In this document: positions 43,267 through 52,360 of the stretch, in pieces
How the letters are laid out: every line of letters begins with the position of its first letter
How positions within the stretch are numbered: position 1 is the first letter of the stretch
Origin: Negativicutes bacterium
GTDB lineage: Bacteria; Bacillota_C; Negativicutes; Acidaminococcales; Acidaminococcaceae
DNA: 64,000 bases
Assembly: GCA_009930275.1 (NCBI GenBank)
Contig: RZYP01000002.1
Coordinates: 1-64,000, forward strand
Direction of reading: 5' to 3'
Position numbers and translations under genes: made by a program
The notes under the pieces: generated by a model
Seen by the model: the letters and a program-made list of their open reading frames with translations, nothing else
Database searches by the model: none
Told to the model about the DNA's origin: nothing

Positions 43267-43470
43267 CTACACCTGCGTCAAAATTTTTTGTACCCTGCCA
43301 ACCATATTTTGCTCAACTAACATAACTTTTATGCCATGGGGATGGGTTGGACTATTGGTCAAAATTCTTTTCACATGTCCACGTGTAAGCTTGCCTGTTG
43401 GCTGATCTTTTTTCAAAACAATATCAACAAGGATACCAGGCTTTATGTTGTTGCGAATCTGTCCGTCCAT
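43267..43470 (-). CDS. ywbE: YwbE family protein (DUF2196)
   Basis: 67 residues, nearly all family signature: IKPGILVDIVLKKDQPTGKL, TRGHVKRILTNSPTHPHGIK, VMLVEQNMVGRV. A small basic protein conserved in Firmicutes and some Proteobacteria; its function is not established. It stands alone with 83 bases to the next gene. Confidence 0.88.
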   Translation of the reverse strand: MDGQIRNNIKPGILVDIVLKKDQPTGKLTRGHVKRILTNSPTHPHGIKVMLVEQNMVGRVQKILTQV

Positions 43471-43553
43471 CTCATTACCTCATTTTTAGTAATTATTCTT
43501 TTCTATAAAAACTGCTGCCGGCTTATGCTTGCCTATCAGCATTTAAACTAATT

Positions 43554-44063
43554 TTATTTTTTAACGAGAAAAAGCCGTTTTTCAATTTGAGCAGCCAAAA
43601 TTGTGCCAATTATGGCTGTTATTAGCTGCGGCCACCCCATACTGATTAAAATCACTTCAGCGACTCTTTGCTGTATACCAAATATTCTTAAAACAAATAA
43701 AGAACCACTGTATAAAGCTAAGGTTTTTAAAACAGGGCCAAAAAATATTACTCCCTTGCCCCACCATTTACCGCAAATAGTTACTAAAACAAGGTTACCG
43801 AAAACCACAACCGGTATCATAATTGGCAACAAAAGATGACCTTGCAAATATGCAACAATGGGTAAGGCAGTCGCAATAATTAATCCCGCCTTTAAGCCCG
43901 CAAAACGAACTGCTATAACCATGACCGCATTAAGCATGGTGCCTATGACAAAAATTGAAATTATTGGCGGCAACGGCAAGATTAAACGCAATTCTTGAGC
44001 AACTAGCGCTACTGCCAGAAGCATTGCTCCCCTCACCATTGTTTTAAACGAATCTTTACCCAC
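43554..44063 (-). CDS. Small integral membrane protein, ECF-transporter S-component-like
   Basis: 169 residues with about five to six transmembrane segments and almost no loops. MVRGAMLLAVALVAQELRLI at the N-terminus resembles the start of ECF substrate-binding (S) components, which carry the A-rich motif to dock with EcfT. AQLK-like vitamin-binding residues are not recognisable, so the ligand is unknown. It lies 21 bases after the aminotransferase gene and is probably cotranscribed with it. Confidence 0.6.
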   Translation of the reverse strand: MGKDSFKTMVRGAMLLAVALVAQELRLILPLPPIISIFVIGTMLNAVMVIAVRFAGLKAGLIIATALPIVAYLQGHLLLPIMIPVVVFGNLVLVTICGKWWGKGVIFFGPVLKTLALYSGSLFVLRIFGIQQRVAEVILISMGWPQLITAIIGTILAAQIEKRLFLVKK

Positions 44064-44084
44064 TGTAGTTCCCTCTTATAAAAG

Positions 44085-44954
44085 TTATTTTTGGGGGCAT
44101 TCTTTGGCAACAAAGGTCTTGAACTCGCACTGCAGTTTTCGTGTAACAGGTCCGACTTTGCTATCACCAATAAACTTACGGTCAATTTTAGTTACTGGAA
44201 CTATCTCGCACCTGGGGCCGGCAATAAAAGCTTCTTCCGATTTGAGGACAAAGTCCAGATTAAACGCTTTCTCGATAACCTGCATCCCTAAATCAACGGC
44301 TAGGCGTTCTTTAACTAAACGTCTTGTTACAGAGTTCAGAATTAGATTATTGGCCGGATGTGTCCAGATGAGATCATCTTTTACAACAAAAAAGTTGCTT
44401 TCTGTCGTCTCGGTAATCTTGCCATCTTCACGCACAAACAACGCGTCATATGCTCGTGAAACCCGCGCTTTCTGCTTAGCCAGAACGGCTGGCATCCTAT
44501 TCAAAGTATTTATGTCGCAGCGCAGCCATCTTATATCGGGTTCAGTAATAAGATTTACACCCTTTTCTTGCTTTTCAATTAATCCATGTCGTGCATCATC
44601 AATAATCATCATTGATAGTTGAGGAATTGTCATTTCGGGAAACTCTAAACTATAGGGAGCAGCGCCGCGAGTAATCTGCGTATATATTTCTCCGTTTTCC
44701 AGACCGCTGGCCACTATTAATTCTTCATGAAAACTAACAAATTCCTCCACAGTATAGATACCGGGAATTTTCACGGAAATAACTGCGTTAAAAAGATTCT
44801 CCATATGAGGAAGAAGCGCAAAGCTGCGTCCGTTATAAACAGGCACCAGTTCGAAAACTCCATCCCCAAACTGGTGACCTCGATCCGATAGAATAACTTT
44901 TCCCTCTTCACTTTCTATTATCTCACCATTAATAAGAACTAGATTTTTTACCAT
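44085..44954 (-). CDS. PLP-dependent class IV aminotransferase (D-amino-acid/branched-chain type)
   Basis: 289 residues. VLSDRGHQFGDGVFE near 25, QITRGAAPYSLEFP near 95 and the lysine in NTLNRMPAVLAKQKARVSRA near 155 form the fold-type IV active site; ITETTESNFFVV binds the cofactor phosphate. RGAAPY and LAKQKA resemble D-alanine aminotransferases. A D-Ala/D-Glu supply for peptidoglycan or a branched-chain role is possible; sequence alone does not settle it. RBS AGGAGG. Confidence 0.82.
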   Translation of the reverse strand: MVKNLVLINGEIIESEEGKVILSDRGHQFGDGVFELVPVYNGRSFALLPHMENLFNAVISVKIPGIYTVEEFVSFHEELIVASGLENGEIYTQITRGAAPYSLEFPEMTIPQLSMMIIDDARHGLIEKQEKGVNLITEPDIRWLRCDINTLNRMPAVLAKQKARVSRAYDALFVREDGKITETTESNFFVVKDDLIWTHPANNLILNSVTRRLVKERLAVDLGMQVIEKAFNLDFVLKSEEAFIAGPRCEIVPVTKIDRKFIGDSKVGPVTRKLQCEFKTFVAKECPQK

Positions 44955-45026
44955 GTCATTTACTCCTCCTAATAGAACAACTACTCTGATTCTAATACGT
45001 TCTTTTGAATTTCACATATTTGAGGT

Positions 45027-45032
45027 ATAATG
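45027..45032 (+). promoter_or_regulatory. Candidate promoter -10 for the 45112-46759 pair
   Basis: TATAAT with a TTTGAA 16 bases upstream (or TTGAAT at 15), about 75 bases before the start codon. Confidence 0.45.
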
Positions 45033-45111
45033 TGAATACTAAGAATTATTATAGCATAGCCAGTAAAAATTTACATTTTGCAATTTGATATTTCAAAAGG
45101 AGCTGATTATA

Positions 45112-45630
45112 ATGACTGAACAAGTTATTAAAACTGCAGTTGAATACGCCAATGAGCAAAGCATTTCGCATATAGTAGTTGCCTCAGTAACGGGCGTTTC
45201 TTTAGCGGAACTTTGCCGCCAATTTGACGGCAATATTGTTTGTGTGACTCATGCCTATGGCTATAAAACCCCCGGAGAGTGCGAGTTCCCGAACGACTTA
45301 CGCCTGGAGTACGAAGCAAAGGAAGTTAAATTTGTTACCGCGGCTCACGTTCTTTCTGGTGCCGAGCGTGGCATAAGCAATGTCTTTAAAGGGATGTATC
45401 CTGTTGAAGTTATGGCCCAAACGCTGCGCATGTTTGGCGCCGGCACAAAGGTTGGTGTTGAGTGTGCCGTTATGGCCCTAGATGCCGGTTGTATACCTTT
45501 TGGCGAAAAAGTTATTTCTCTTGGTGGCACCGGACGCGGCCTTGATACTGCCATTGTCGTAACTCCTGGTCATGCTCCGCGCATTTTCAGTACTTACATC
45601 CACAAAATTTTATGTAAACCGGAGCGATAA
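45112..45630 (+). CDS. Pyruvate-kinase C-terminal-domain-like protein
   Basis: 172 residues from an ATG at 45112 with AAGGAGCTGATTATA upstream. It is a stand-alone version of the pyruvate kinase alpha/beta (allosteric) domain: TAVEYANEQSISHIVVASVT, then GVSLAELCRQFDGNIVCVTH, and a Gly-rich end VISLGGTGRGLDTAIVVTPG. No catalytic barrel is present. Such orphan domains occur in Firmicutes and archaea; function unknown, perhaps ligand sensing. A complete pyk lies 3 kb away. Confidence 0.75.
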   Translation: MTEQVIKTAVEYANEQSISHIVVASVTGVSLAELCRQFDGNIVCVTHAYGYKTPGECEFPNDLRLEYEAKEVKFVTAAHVLSGAERGISNVFKGMYPVEVMAQTLRMFGAGTKVGVECAVMALDAGCIPFGEKVISLGGTGRGLDTAIVVTPGHAPRIFSTYIHKILCKPER

Positions 45631-45634
45631 TATT

Positions 45635-46759
45635 TTGTCAGAACGCAACAAACTCATTGATAACCTTCGTGGCATATGTATGTTGGGTGTTATTGCAATA
45701 CATGCAGGTTCTTCCATTGCGCTGTCTTCAGCTCCTAACATTCACCTCTATATGTTATTCGAGGTGCTTTCACGCTACAGCGTTCCAGCTTTTTTCTTCA
45801 TTTCCGGCTATGGTCTTTTTGCGTCTTACAGTCTTAATCAGAGGCTCGACTACTTTACCTACATGAAAAAACGATTGAAAGGTGTTGGCGTTCCCTATAT
45901 CGTTTGGTCAGGCCTTTATTTGCTCTACTATGAATTTGTTTTCCCCGGTAGCCTTGGCAGGTCGTTTTTTGATATTTTTTTAACCCTGTTTTTTGGCTTG
46001 GCCTCCTACCATATTTACTTTATGGTTATACTGTTATGGTTCTATATTTTATTCCCTTTTTGGCGCACGCTCCTGCGTTGCATGCACAAAATATCCTTGC
46101 CGCTTTCGCTTGCGTTGCTGTTCATTATACAAGTAGGAATAAACTATTGGACTTGCCATTTCTGGACTTATCCAGCCTGGGTTGCTGACAATGCTTTAGT
46201 GCTTAACCTGTTGAATTTTAGACTAAACTATTTCCCTTTTCATTATATGTTCGTTTTCTTGATGGGTGCTCTTGCTGCCATACATTATGATTATTTTCTG
46301 GAGTTACTGACTACTCGCTTTCGACAAATAACAGCTTTTTTTTCTTTAACCGTAATAATTATGTCATCACGATTTTACTATTTGCTGTATGTTAAGAAAT
46401 ATGACCTAGAAAGCATAACTAACACCCTACAACAGCTGAGCCCTGAAGGTTTTCTATACACCATAGCCAGCATACTGTTTTTCTGTGCATTATTTCATAA
46501 AAACAGGCAGGGTAATCGTTTAATGCAAATTAATGAACTCTTCTCGTCCCATTCTTACATAATATATTTGATTCATCCTTTCTTTCTGGACCAGGTTGTT
46601 GCCATATTATCACGATTTTTCTCTAAACCAGATGATGTTCCTGCCCTCATGTCGTATGTCTTCGTACTTTTATTAGCACTTATTGCCAGCATTTTGATCA
46701 ACAAAATGGGGCAAAGAATTCCACTGCTTTCATTACTGTTGATTGGCAAAAGCAAATAA
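45635..46759 (+). CDS. Membrane acyltransferase, acyltransferase 3 family
   Basis: 374 residues, starting at a TTG at 45635 with GGAG 10 bases upstream; this start follows the previous stop by 4 bases. About ten transmembrane segments. KLIDNLRGICMLGVIAIHAG is the family signature (L-R-G-x...H). These enzymes add acyl groups to surface sugars or peptidoglycan. A longer frame from 45572 would overlap the previous gene and has no ribosome binding site. The tight coupling to the orphan PK domain is noteworthy. Confidence 0.85.
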   Translation: MSERNKLIDNLRGICMLGVIAIHAGSSIALSSAPNIHLYMLFEVLSRYSVPAFFFISGYGLFASYSLNQRLDYFTYMKKRLKGVGVPYIVWSGLYLLYYEFVFPGSLGRSFFDIFLTLFFGLASYHIYFMVILLWFYILFPFWRTLLRCMHKISLPLSLALLFIIQVGINYWTCHFWTYPAWVADNALVLNLLNFRLNYFPFHYMFVFLMGALAAIHYDYFLELLTTRFRQITAFFSLTVIIMSSRFYYLLYVKKYDLESITNTLQQLSPEGFLYTIASILFFCALFHKNRQGNRLMQINELFSSHSYIIYLIHPFFLDQVVAILSRFFSKPDDVPALMSYVFVLLLALIASILINKMGQRIPLLSLLLIGKSK

Positions 46760-46783
46760 CTGAAGAACTAACATAAGAAAAAA

Positions 46784-46824
46784 AAACAGCAACAAAGAAG
46801 TAGATTCTTCTTTGTTGCTGTTTT
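46784..46824. terminator. Bidirectional terminator
   Basis: Long perfect arms AAACAGCAACAAAGAAG and CTTCTTTGTTGCTGTTT around TAGATT, with A/T runs at both ends. It serves the acyltransferase gene on plus and the gene at 46825 on minus. Confidence 0.9.
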
Positions 46825-48153
46825 TCATTCCGCTAACAATGCCTTGCTTTTTGCGTCCATTAAATTAGGCTGGAAAATTTTTATCATATAAGGCATCTGA
46901 TTTTTGCTTGCTTTGGCGTGCAACTGTTCCCAATACAATACCGTCAGCTGCAACATTTTTTGTGCTCTGAGATGTACATGCCGAGGGGCCTTTTTCTTTT
47001 CCCATAATTCAAACCAATGATTGAATACATCTGTTTCCGGTTTGTTCAAAGACAATCTGGAAACATGCAAGACCAAATCGCGCATGGTTCTTACTACCAC
47101 CTTAGCAAGCTCAGCACTTTCGGCAGCTTTTCTTTCGTTTTGCTTAAAATACCTGTCCAGCAAAATTAGCATTGCCAATTGCCATGGGTAATAGATGGCA
47201 AAGGCACTGTCAAAGCCATCCCAGGCAGCATGCATCTTTACGCTTGAACCCATCAGCGTTATTGCATACAACAACACTTCTTTATCTCTGCTTTTTACTA
47301 TAAACTTAAAAAGGGGCCACATAAGATGCTGTGCTGTTTCGGGCCAATTCCTCCTGGCTATCTGTCCAATCAGTTGCACCCATTCATATACTATTTTTTT
47401 CTTTTGTTCATTTTTTAAAACGCCTCTGCGGAGCATCCAAGTGATAAACTCGTTAACAATAGGAAGCATGCCGTTCCATCTGTGGTCTGCCGCCGCAAAC
47501 AAAACTGTCAAATAGAATTCGCTTAGCAGAACTTCCGACGGTATTACAACCCTCTCGTCGTAGCCTTTTATGATTAGCCCCAATATGTAGCGAAAGGTAC
47601 CTTCATTACGTGCCCTCGCCGCTGTTATCATGATATTCTTCAGGATTTGCAGTGCATCATCTGATATTGCCCTATTCTCAGGCAAAGTAACATTGTCAAG
47701 CTTCATAATAATCCTTGCACAATTCTCACCTATTTCATTATATGATGACTTTATTGCTAAACAAGCTATCATTCCTAAGTCGTTAATGCCTTCGGCTATT
47801 AATTCAGGATTATTAAGCAATATCGGCTGATAAACCGGAATAATTTCAGCAAGCAGTGACCTGTTGCCATTTCGAAGTGATATCATGCAGGCTGCTTTAA
47901 TTTTTTCCAGGTAATCTCTACTCCATGCGCCGTGCTCAACCATTATTTTGTAGCGTCGTATAGCCATGTTAAGCAACGGCCCTGAGTCCAAATTAAGGCC
48001 ATGGAAAATTGCTTCTAACAAAGCCCCCGCCAAAGCATTCTTGTCATTTTGGGACATTGTACCGACATGCTGTGCTTTTTTTTCCAAATCATTGATGGCA
48101 GCAGAAAGTGCTTCCAGCTGCGAACTATTTGACTGTTTTGTCTTATCTGCCAT
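46825..48153 (-). CDS. All-helical cytosolic protein, unknown function
   Basis: 442 residues, predicted entirely alpha-helical with HEAT/ARM-like pairs (GALLEAIFHGLNLDSGPLLN, KIKAACMISLRNGNRSLLAE). No membrane segment, signal peptide or catalytic motif. The N-terminal 40 residues are polar and may be a coiled coil (SSQLEALSAAINDLEKKAQH). It lies 22 bases after pyk in the same direction, so it may be cotranscribed with it. I recognise no family. Confidence 0.65.
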   Translation of the reverse strand: MADKTKQSNSSQLEALSAAINDLEKKAQHVGTMSQNDKNALAGALLEAIFHGLNLDSGPLLNMAIRRYKIMVEHGAWSRDYLEKIKAACMISLRNGNRSLLAEIIPVYQPILLNNPELIAEGINDLGMIACLAIKSSYNEIGENCARIIMKLDNVTLPENRAISDDALQILKNIMITAARARNEGTFRYILGLIIKGYDERVVIPSEVLLSEFYLTVLFAAADHRWNGMLPIVNEFITWMLRRGVLKNEQKKKIVYEWVQLIGQIARRNWPETAQHLMWPLFKFIVKSRDKEVLLYAITLMGSSVKMHAAWDGFDSAFAIYYPWQLAMLILLDRYFKQNERKAAESAELAKVVVRTMRDLVLHVSRLSLNKPETDVFNHWFELWEKKKAPRHVHLRAQKMLQLTVLYWEQLHAKASKNQMPYMIKIFQPNLMDAKSKALLAE

Positions 48154-48175
48154 GTCATCATTTCCTTGTCATAGA

Positions 48176-49927
48176 TTATTTAATATTAACTTTGCCTTGG
48201 TATACTACTCCACTAGTTGCGTCCACAGTTGCTTCCATGCCATCCTTTAGCTTTTCGGTGGCGCCAGCTGCTCCGACAATCACTGGTATTCCATAACTAA
48301 CACCCAGAATTGCTACTGACGATGTTAGGCCTCCCTCTTCGGCAATAATTGCCGAAGCCTTAATAGCATACGGTACCGCTTCATCAACAAGACCTTCGAC
48401 AACAAGAATGTCTCCGGGGAGCAGTTTTTCTGCGAAATCTTTCATGTTTGCAGCAATACACACCTTACCAACTACAGAACGCTTTCCTATACCAACACCT
48501 GAAACCAATCTTGTTCCCACATTTATCACCTTTATCAAGTTTGTACTCCCTGGCTTTCCCGCCAAGACACCAGCCGTTATAACAACCAGGTCGCCTTCAT
48601 GAATCATGTCATTTTCTTTCGCACTCGTCATGGACAATTCGATTAAATCATCAGTATTTTTTGATGCTGGGCCTAACAAAGGATATACGCCCCACAATAG
48701 TTGCATTTTTCTCACCCTGCTCTCACGTGGCGACACTGCTATTACCAGTGCCTGTGGGCGATATTTAGCGATCATACGCGCTGTATATCCTGACTCAGTC
48801 ACAGAAATAATCGCATTGGCATCAAGTTCCTGCGCTATCTGTACTGTTGCATGGCTTATGGCGTCAGTGGTATTTGTATTTTTTACAATACCTTTGGCTC
48901 TAAAAATACTGACATAGTCCAGTGCGTCTTCCGTGCGGCGAGCTATCTTAGCCATTGTCATCACTGCCTCTAGCGGATATTTTCCTGAAGCGGTCTCCCC
49001 GCTAAGCATAATGGCGTCTGTGCCGTCAAAAATTGAATTGGCTACATCGCTGGCTTCCGCTCTTGTAGCTCGATAACTGCTTATCATGCTCTCAAGCATC
49101 TGTGTAGCCGTAATGACAGGTTTGCCAACTCTATTACAACGCTTTATGATGTCTTTTTGGACTAACGGCACAATTTCCGCCGGTATTTCCACCCCGAGAT
49201 CTCCTCGCGCAACCATGATGCCATCCGCCACATTGATAATTTCTTCGATGTTATGGACGCCTTCCTCATTCTCAATTTTGGCAATTATGCCTATCTCTGA
49301 ATTAAGTTCTTCCGTCAGTCGTCGAATCGCGAGGACATCTTCAGCCTTTTGAACAAAAGATGCTGCTATATAATCCATATTTTGTGAAACCGCAAATTTT
49401 ATATCATTTTCATCAGCTTCGGAAAGGAAAGGCAAGTTCAGCGCCACGCCAGGTACTGCGACACGTTTGCGTGAACCCAGAATTCCTCCATGGACAACTT
49501 TTGTATAAATTTTCTGGCCATCAACCTTCTCCACCTTTAGTGAAAGCAGCCCGTCTGCCAGCAGGATATCATCTCCCCGCTTTATCTCTTGCGGTAACCC
49601 GCCGTAATTTACTGAAGCAATTTCTTTCGTTCCCAAAACACTTTCGGTTGTCAGACAAAAAAAGTCGCCGGGCATCAATTCTACCTTGTCATCCCTAAAT
49701 ACCCCCAGACGCATTTCCGGTCCTTTGGTATCAGCAACAAGGGCTATTGTTTTTTTTGTTTTTAAGGATGCTTTGCGGACCAATTCAATACGAGCAGCAT
49801 GTTCTTCTTTACTTCCGTGAGAAAAGTTGAAACGCGCAATATCCATTCCTTCTTTTATCATTTCTTCAATCAAGGATACACTATCGGTGCTCGGGCCAAG
49901 AGTACAGATAATTTTTGTTTTTTTCAT
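48176..49927 (-). CDS. pyk: Pyruvate kinase with C-terminal PEP-utilizer domain
   Basis: 583 residues from an ATG at 49927 with AGGAGG 9 bases upstream. It converts PEP and ADP to pyruvate and ATP. TKIICTLGPSTDSVSLIEEM, FNFSHGSKEEH, IIAKIENEEGV (with the catalytic Lys), VARGDLGVEIP and MLSGETASGKYP are the classic motifs. The extra 110 residues form a PEP-utilizer mobile domain (AIIAEEGGLTSSVAILG), without the phospho-His of EI/PPDK (Thr-Ser replaces the usual S-H), as in Firmicutes pyruvate kinases. Confidence 0.97.
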   Translation of the reverse strand: MKKTKIICTLGPSTDSVSLIEEMIKEGMDIARFNFSHGSKEEHAARIELVRKASLKTKKTIALVADTKGPEMRLGVFRDDKVELMPGDFFCLTTESVLGTKEIASVNYGGLPQEIKRGDDILLADGLLSLKVEKVDGQKIYTKVVHGGILGSRKRVAVPGVALNLPFLSEADENDIKFAVSQNMDYIAASFVQKAEDVLAIRRLTEELNSEIGIIAKIENEEGVHNIEEIINVADGIMVARGDLGVEIPAEIVPLVQKDIIKRCNRVGKPVITATQMLESMISSYRATRAEASDVANSIFDGTDAIMLSGETASGKYPLEAVMTMAKIARRTEDALDYVSIFRAKGIVKNTNTTDAISHATVQIAQELDANAIISVTESGYTARMIAKYRPQALVIAVSPRESRVRKMQLLWGVYPLLGPASKNTDDLIELSMTSAKENDMIHEGDLVVITAGVLAGKPGSTNLIKVINVGTRLVSGVGIGKRSVVGKVCIAANMKDFAEKLLPGDILVVEGLVDEAVPYAIKASAIIAEEGGLTSSVAILGVSYGIPVIVGAAGATEKLKDGMEATVDATSGVVYQGKVNIK

Positions 49928-49970
49928 CGGCCTCATCCTCCTTTTATTTTTAGCGCTCATATTAAATAAA

Positions 49971-50006
49971 CTTAAGTTCAGGCAAAAAAATCTGCCTGAA
50001 CTTAAG
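49971..50006 (-). terminator. Terminator between the small 50011 gene and pyk
   Basis: Perfect 14-base arms CTTAAGTTCAGGCA and TGCCTGAACTTAAG with an 8-base loop; TTTATTTAAT follows on the minus strand. pyk therefore has its own promoter, probably within the 40 bases to its start or by readthrough. Confidence 0.75.
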
Positions 50007-50010
50007 TTGT

Positions 50011-50211
50011 TTATCCATGAAGTCTGTTACTACACAGGACCTCATAAGCATCTTCAGTTTCTGAATAAGGTACACTGATTTCATATGCACCGTTACCTTT
50101 ATGTTTTTGATTAGGCTTGCTAATCTGAGTTAAAAAACCATTTGCCGCAAAGAGATCCTTTATCTTAATTGCGGCTTCATGACTTTGCGCAATATAAACA
50201 ACTTTCCACAT
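50011..50211 (-). CDS. Small conserved protein (DUF2007-like)
   Basis: 66 residues: MWKVVYIAQSHEAAIKIKDL followed by FAANGFLTQI and a V-P-x-x-E-x-x-D-A-Y-E-V-L ending. The ferredoxin-like pattern, starting with a V/I-Y-I-A strand and a helix rich in A/I/K, resembles DUF2007 proteins often found beside pfkA/pyk in Firmicutes. Function unknown. Confidence 0.65.
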   Translation of the reverse strand: MWKVVYIAQSHEAAIKIKDLFAANGFLTQISKPNQKHKGNGAYEISVPYSETEDAYEVLCSNRLHG

Positions 50212-50256
50212 ATCTTTCCTCCAAAAACATGTATACCTGAAAAAGATATAAGGGTA

Positions 50257-51453
50257 TTATGACTCCTTAAATGCTTTAATCTTCTCGATTAATTTTGGCA
50301 ACACAAGATTAACATCGCCGACAAGACCATAATTGGCAACCTTAAAAATTGGGGCGTTAGGATCCTTATTGATAGCAATAATCATATCAGAATCATGCAT
50401 TCCGGCAATATGCTGTATGGAACCGGAAATACCAAAAGCAAAATAAATTTTAGGCGTGATTGTCTTGCCGGATTGACCCACTTGTTGAGGGTGACTTATC
50501 CAGCCTTCATCGACAACGGCTCTTGAGCCGGCAACAGCTCCGCCAAGCACGGCTGCCAATTCTTCAAGCTGTTTGAACTTATCAAAACATCCCATGCCAC
50601 GTCCGCCGGAACAAATAATTTCGGCATCTTCAATTTTGCAGGTTCCAGTAGCGCCAACTTCATCTTTACGAATTAAACGTGCTCTTGGGTTTACTTTATT
50701 CTTTACAGTGTAATTAATTATTTGACCACTGCGTGTATAATCTAATTCCTTAATTTTGAATACCTTCGGTCGAACCGTTCCCATCTGAGGTCTAGTGACA
50801 TCGCAAAGAATAGTTGCCAAAATGTTTCCACCCAAAGCCGGACGAGTCCATTCAACAACCTTGTCGTCTTTAATGCCTAAGGCAGTACAATCCGCGCACA
50901 ATCCGGTTTTAAGTCTTGCCGCGATACGTGGCCCAAAATCACGTCCGTCTGCCGTGGCACCAACTAAAACCGCACTTGGTTTATATTCATTGACCAACTC
51001 GCAAAAAGCATTTGTATATAACTCTGTATTGTAATCTTCATATATTGCGTCAGCCACAACATATACAATATCTGCTCCTGCCGCGAACAATTTATTCGGC
51101 AACTCCCCGGCTTCTTTACAGATTAAAACTGCACAGCAACGTTGGCCGCTTTGAGCAGCTAATTCCGCTGCCTGGCCAAGAAGCTCATATGCAACATGCA
51201 TTGGTTCAGCATTATCAAGTTCTATATAAACCCAGATATCTTTATAGTCTTCGGCACCTTCGATTTCAATCTTAGTGACTTCACCCTTGGATATAGCTTC
51301 TACAGGGCATTCACTTACACAAGCACCGCAGCTTATACAAGTATCCTGATTGATCTCAGCCTTGCCCTCAACCATAGTAATTGCGCCCACAGGGCACACT
51401 GCAACACAAGCTTCACAGCCTATACATTTATCTCTATCAACAGTAATTGCCAT
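50257..51453 (-). CDS. etfA: Electron transfer flavoprotein alpha subunit with ferredoxin domain
   Basis: 398 residues. N-terminal 2[4Fe-4S] ferredoxin ([14 protein letters not shown] near 8 and [14 protein letters not shown] near 38), then the EtfA N-domain and the FAD-binding C-domain ([64 protein letters not shown]). The fused ferredoxin is typical of anaerobic Firmicutes Etfs in electron-bifurcating systems (for example caffeyl-CoA reductase). No acyl-CoA or lactate dehydrogenase lies alongside, so its partner is encoded elsewhere. Confidence 0.96.
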   Translation of the reverse strand: MAITVDRDKCIGCEACVAVCPVGAITMVEGKAEINQDTCISCGACVSECPVEAISKGEVTKIEIEGAEDYKDIWVYIELDNAEPMHVAYELLGQAAELAAQSGQRCCAVLICKEAGELPNKLFAAGADIVYVVADAIYEDYNTELYTNAFCELVNEYKPSAVLVGATADGRDFGPRIAARLKTGLCADCTALGIKDDKVVEWTRPALGGNILATILCDVTRPQMGTVRPKVFKIKELDYTRSGQIINYTVKNKVNPRARLIRKDEVGATGTCKIEDAEIICSGGRGMGCFDKFKQLEELAAVLGGAVAGSRAVVDEGWISHPQQVGQSGKTITPKIYFAFGISGSIQHIAGMHDSDMIIAINKDPNAPIFKVANYGLVGDVNLVLPKLIEKIKAFKES

Positions 51454-51464
51454 TATCCTTCACC

Positions 51465-52259
51465 TCAGCGCACAATTATTTTTGCTTGAACTAGTTTTTC
51501 GAACAAAAGATCAACTGCTTTTTGTGGATCTTCTTCATTAATTATCTCATTTTCAATTGCATGCACCGGTGGTGTAAAAATTTTGGCAACCTTAGTTGGT
51601 GAGCCATTAAGTCCAATCATTTTTTCATCAAGTGCAAGGTCTTCTGCCGACCATACAGGAACAACAAACTTTTTAGCCTTCATTTTGCCTTTAATGCTGG
51701 CAAAACGCGGCTCTTTTTCGGCTCTCGTTACAGTAACCAAAGCCGGCATTTCAACTGCAATTGTCTGACTGCTGCTTTCATTATCTCTATCGACTAAAAG
51801 TTTATCTCCGTCTGCAACTATTTTTAGAGCACCGGTAACCTGGGGAACATCAAGATGTTCGGCCATTTCCGGTCCAACCTGAGCTGTATCTCCATCAATT
51901 GCTTGTTTGCCGCAAAGCACTAGATCAACTGCGCCCACTTTTTTGACAGCAGCAGCTAAAGCAAAACTAGTTGCCAGAGTATCGGAGCCAGCCAAAGCCC
52001 TATCGCTGATAAGGGCAGCATCATCAGCTCCCATTGCGATTGCCTCTTTCAAAATTTCATCAGCTTGCGGTGGTCCCATTGAAATTACAGTTACAGTGGC
52101 ACCATTTGCATCTTTCAGTAGTAAAGCAGCTTCCAGAGCTTGCCTGTCAAACGGATTCATAATATTCGGTACGCCTGTACGCACCAAAGTATTCGTTACC
52201 GGATCAATTTTTACTTCAGCAGTATCCGGCACTTGCTTTACACAAACAACAATATTCAT
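51465..52259 (-). CDS. etfB: Electron transfer flavoprotein beta subunit
   Basis: 264 residues from an ATG at 52259 with GGAGG 9 bases upstream. MNIVVCVKQVPDTAEVKIDP, MNPFDRQALEAALLLKD, LVLCGKQAIDGDTAQVGPEM and ALVTVTRAEKEPRFASIKGK are the family's conserved blocks; the AMP/FAD-binding loop includes D-G-D-T-A-Q-V-G-P. First gene of the etfBA operon, 11 bases from etfA. Confidence 0.96.
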   Translation of the reverse strand: MNIVVCVKQVPDTAEVKIDPVTNTLVRTGVPNIMNPFDRQALEAALLLKDANGATVTVISMGPPQADEILKEAIAMGADDAALISDRALAGSDTLATSFALAAAVKKVGAVDLVLCGKQAIDGDTAQVGPEMAEHLDVPQVTGALKIVADGDKLLVDRDNESSSQTIAVEMPALVTVTRAEKEPRFASIKGKMKAKKFVVPVWSAEDLALDEKMIGLNGSPTKVAKIFTPPVHAIENEIINEEDPQKAVDLLFEKLVQAKIIVR

Positions 52260-52360
52260 TAGAGTATCCTCCAAACCTCAGTATAATTCGTAACTCAAAA
52301 CACAGTATAATTCTATCATTTGAAACATACAAGTGCAAGCTAAAGGCTATATATACCTGA

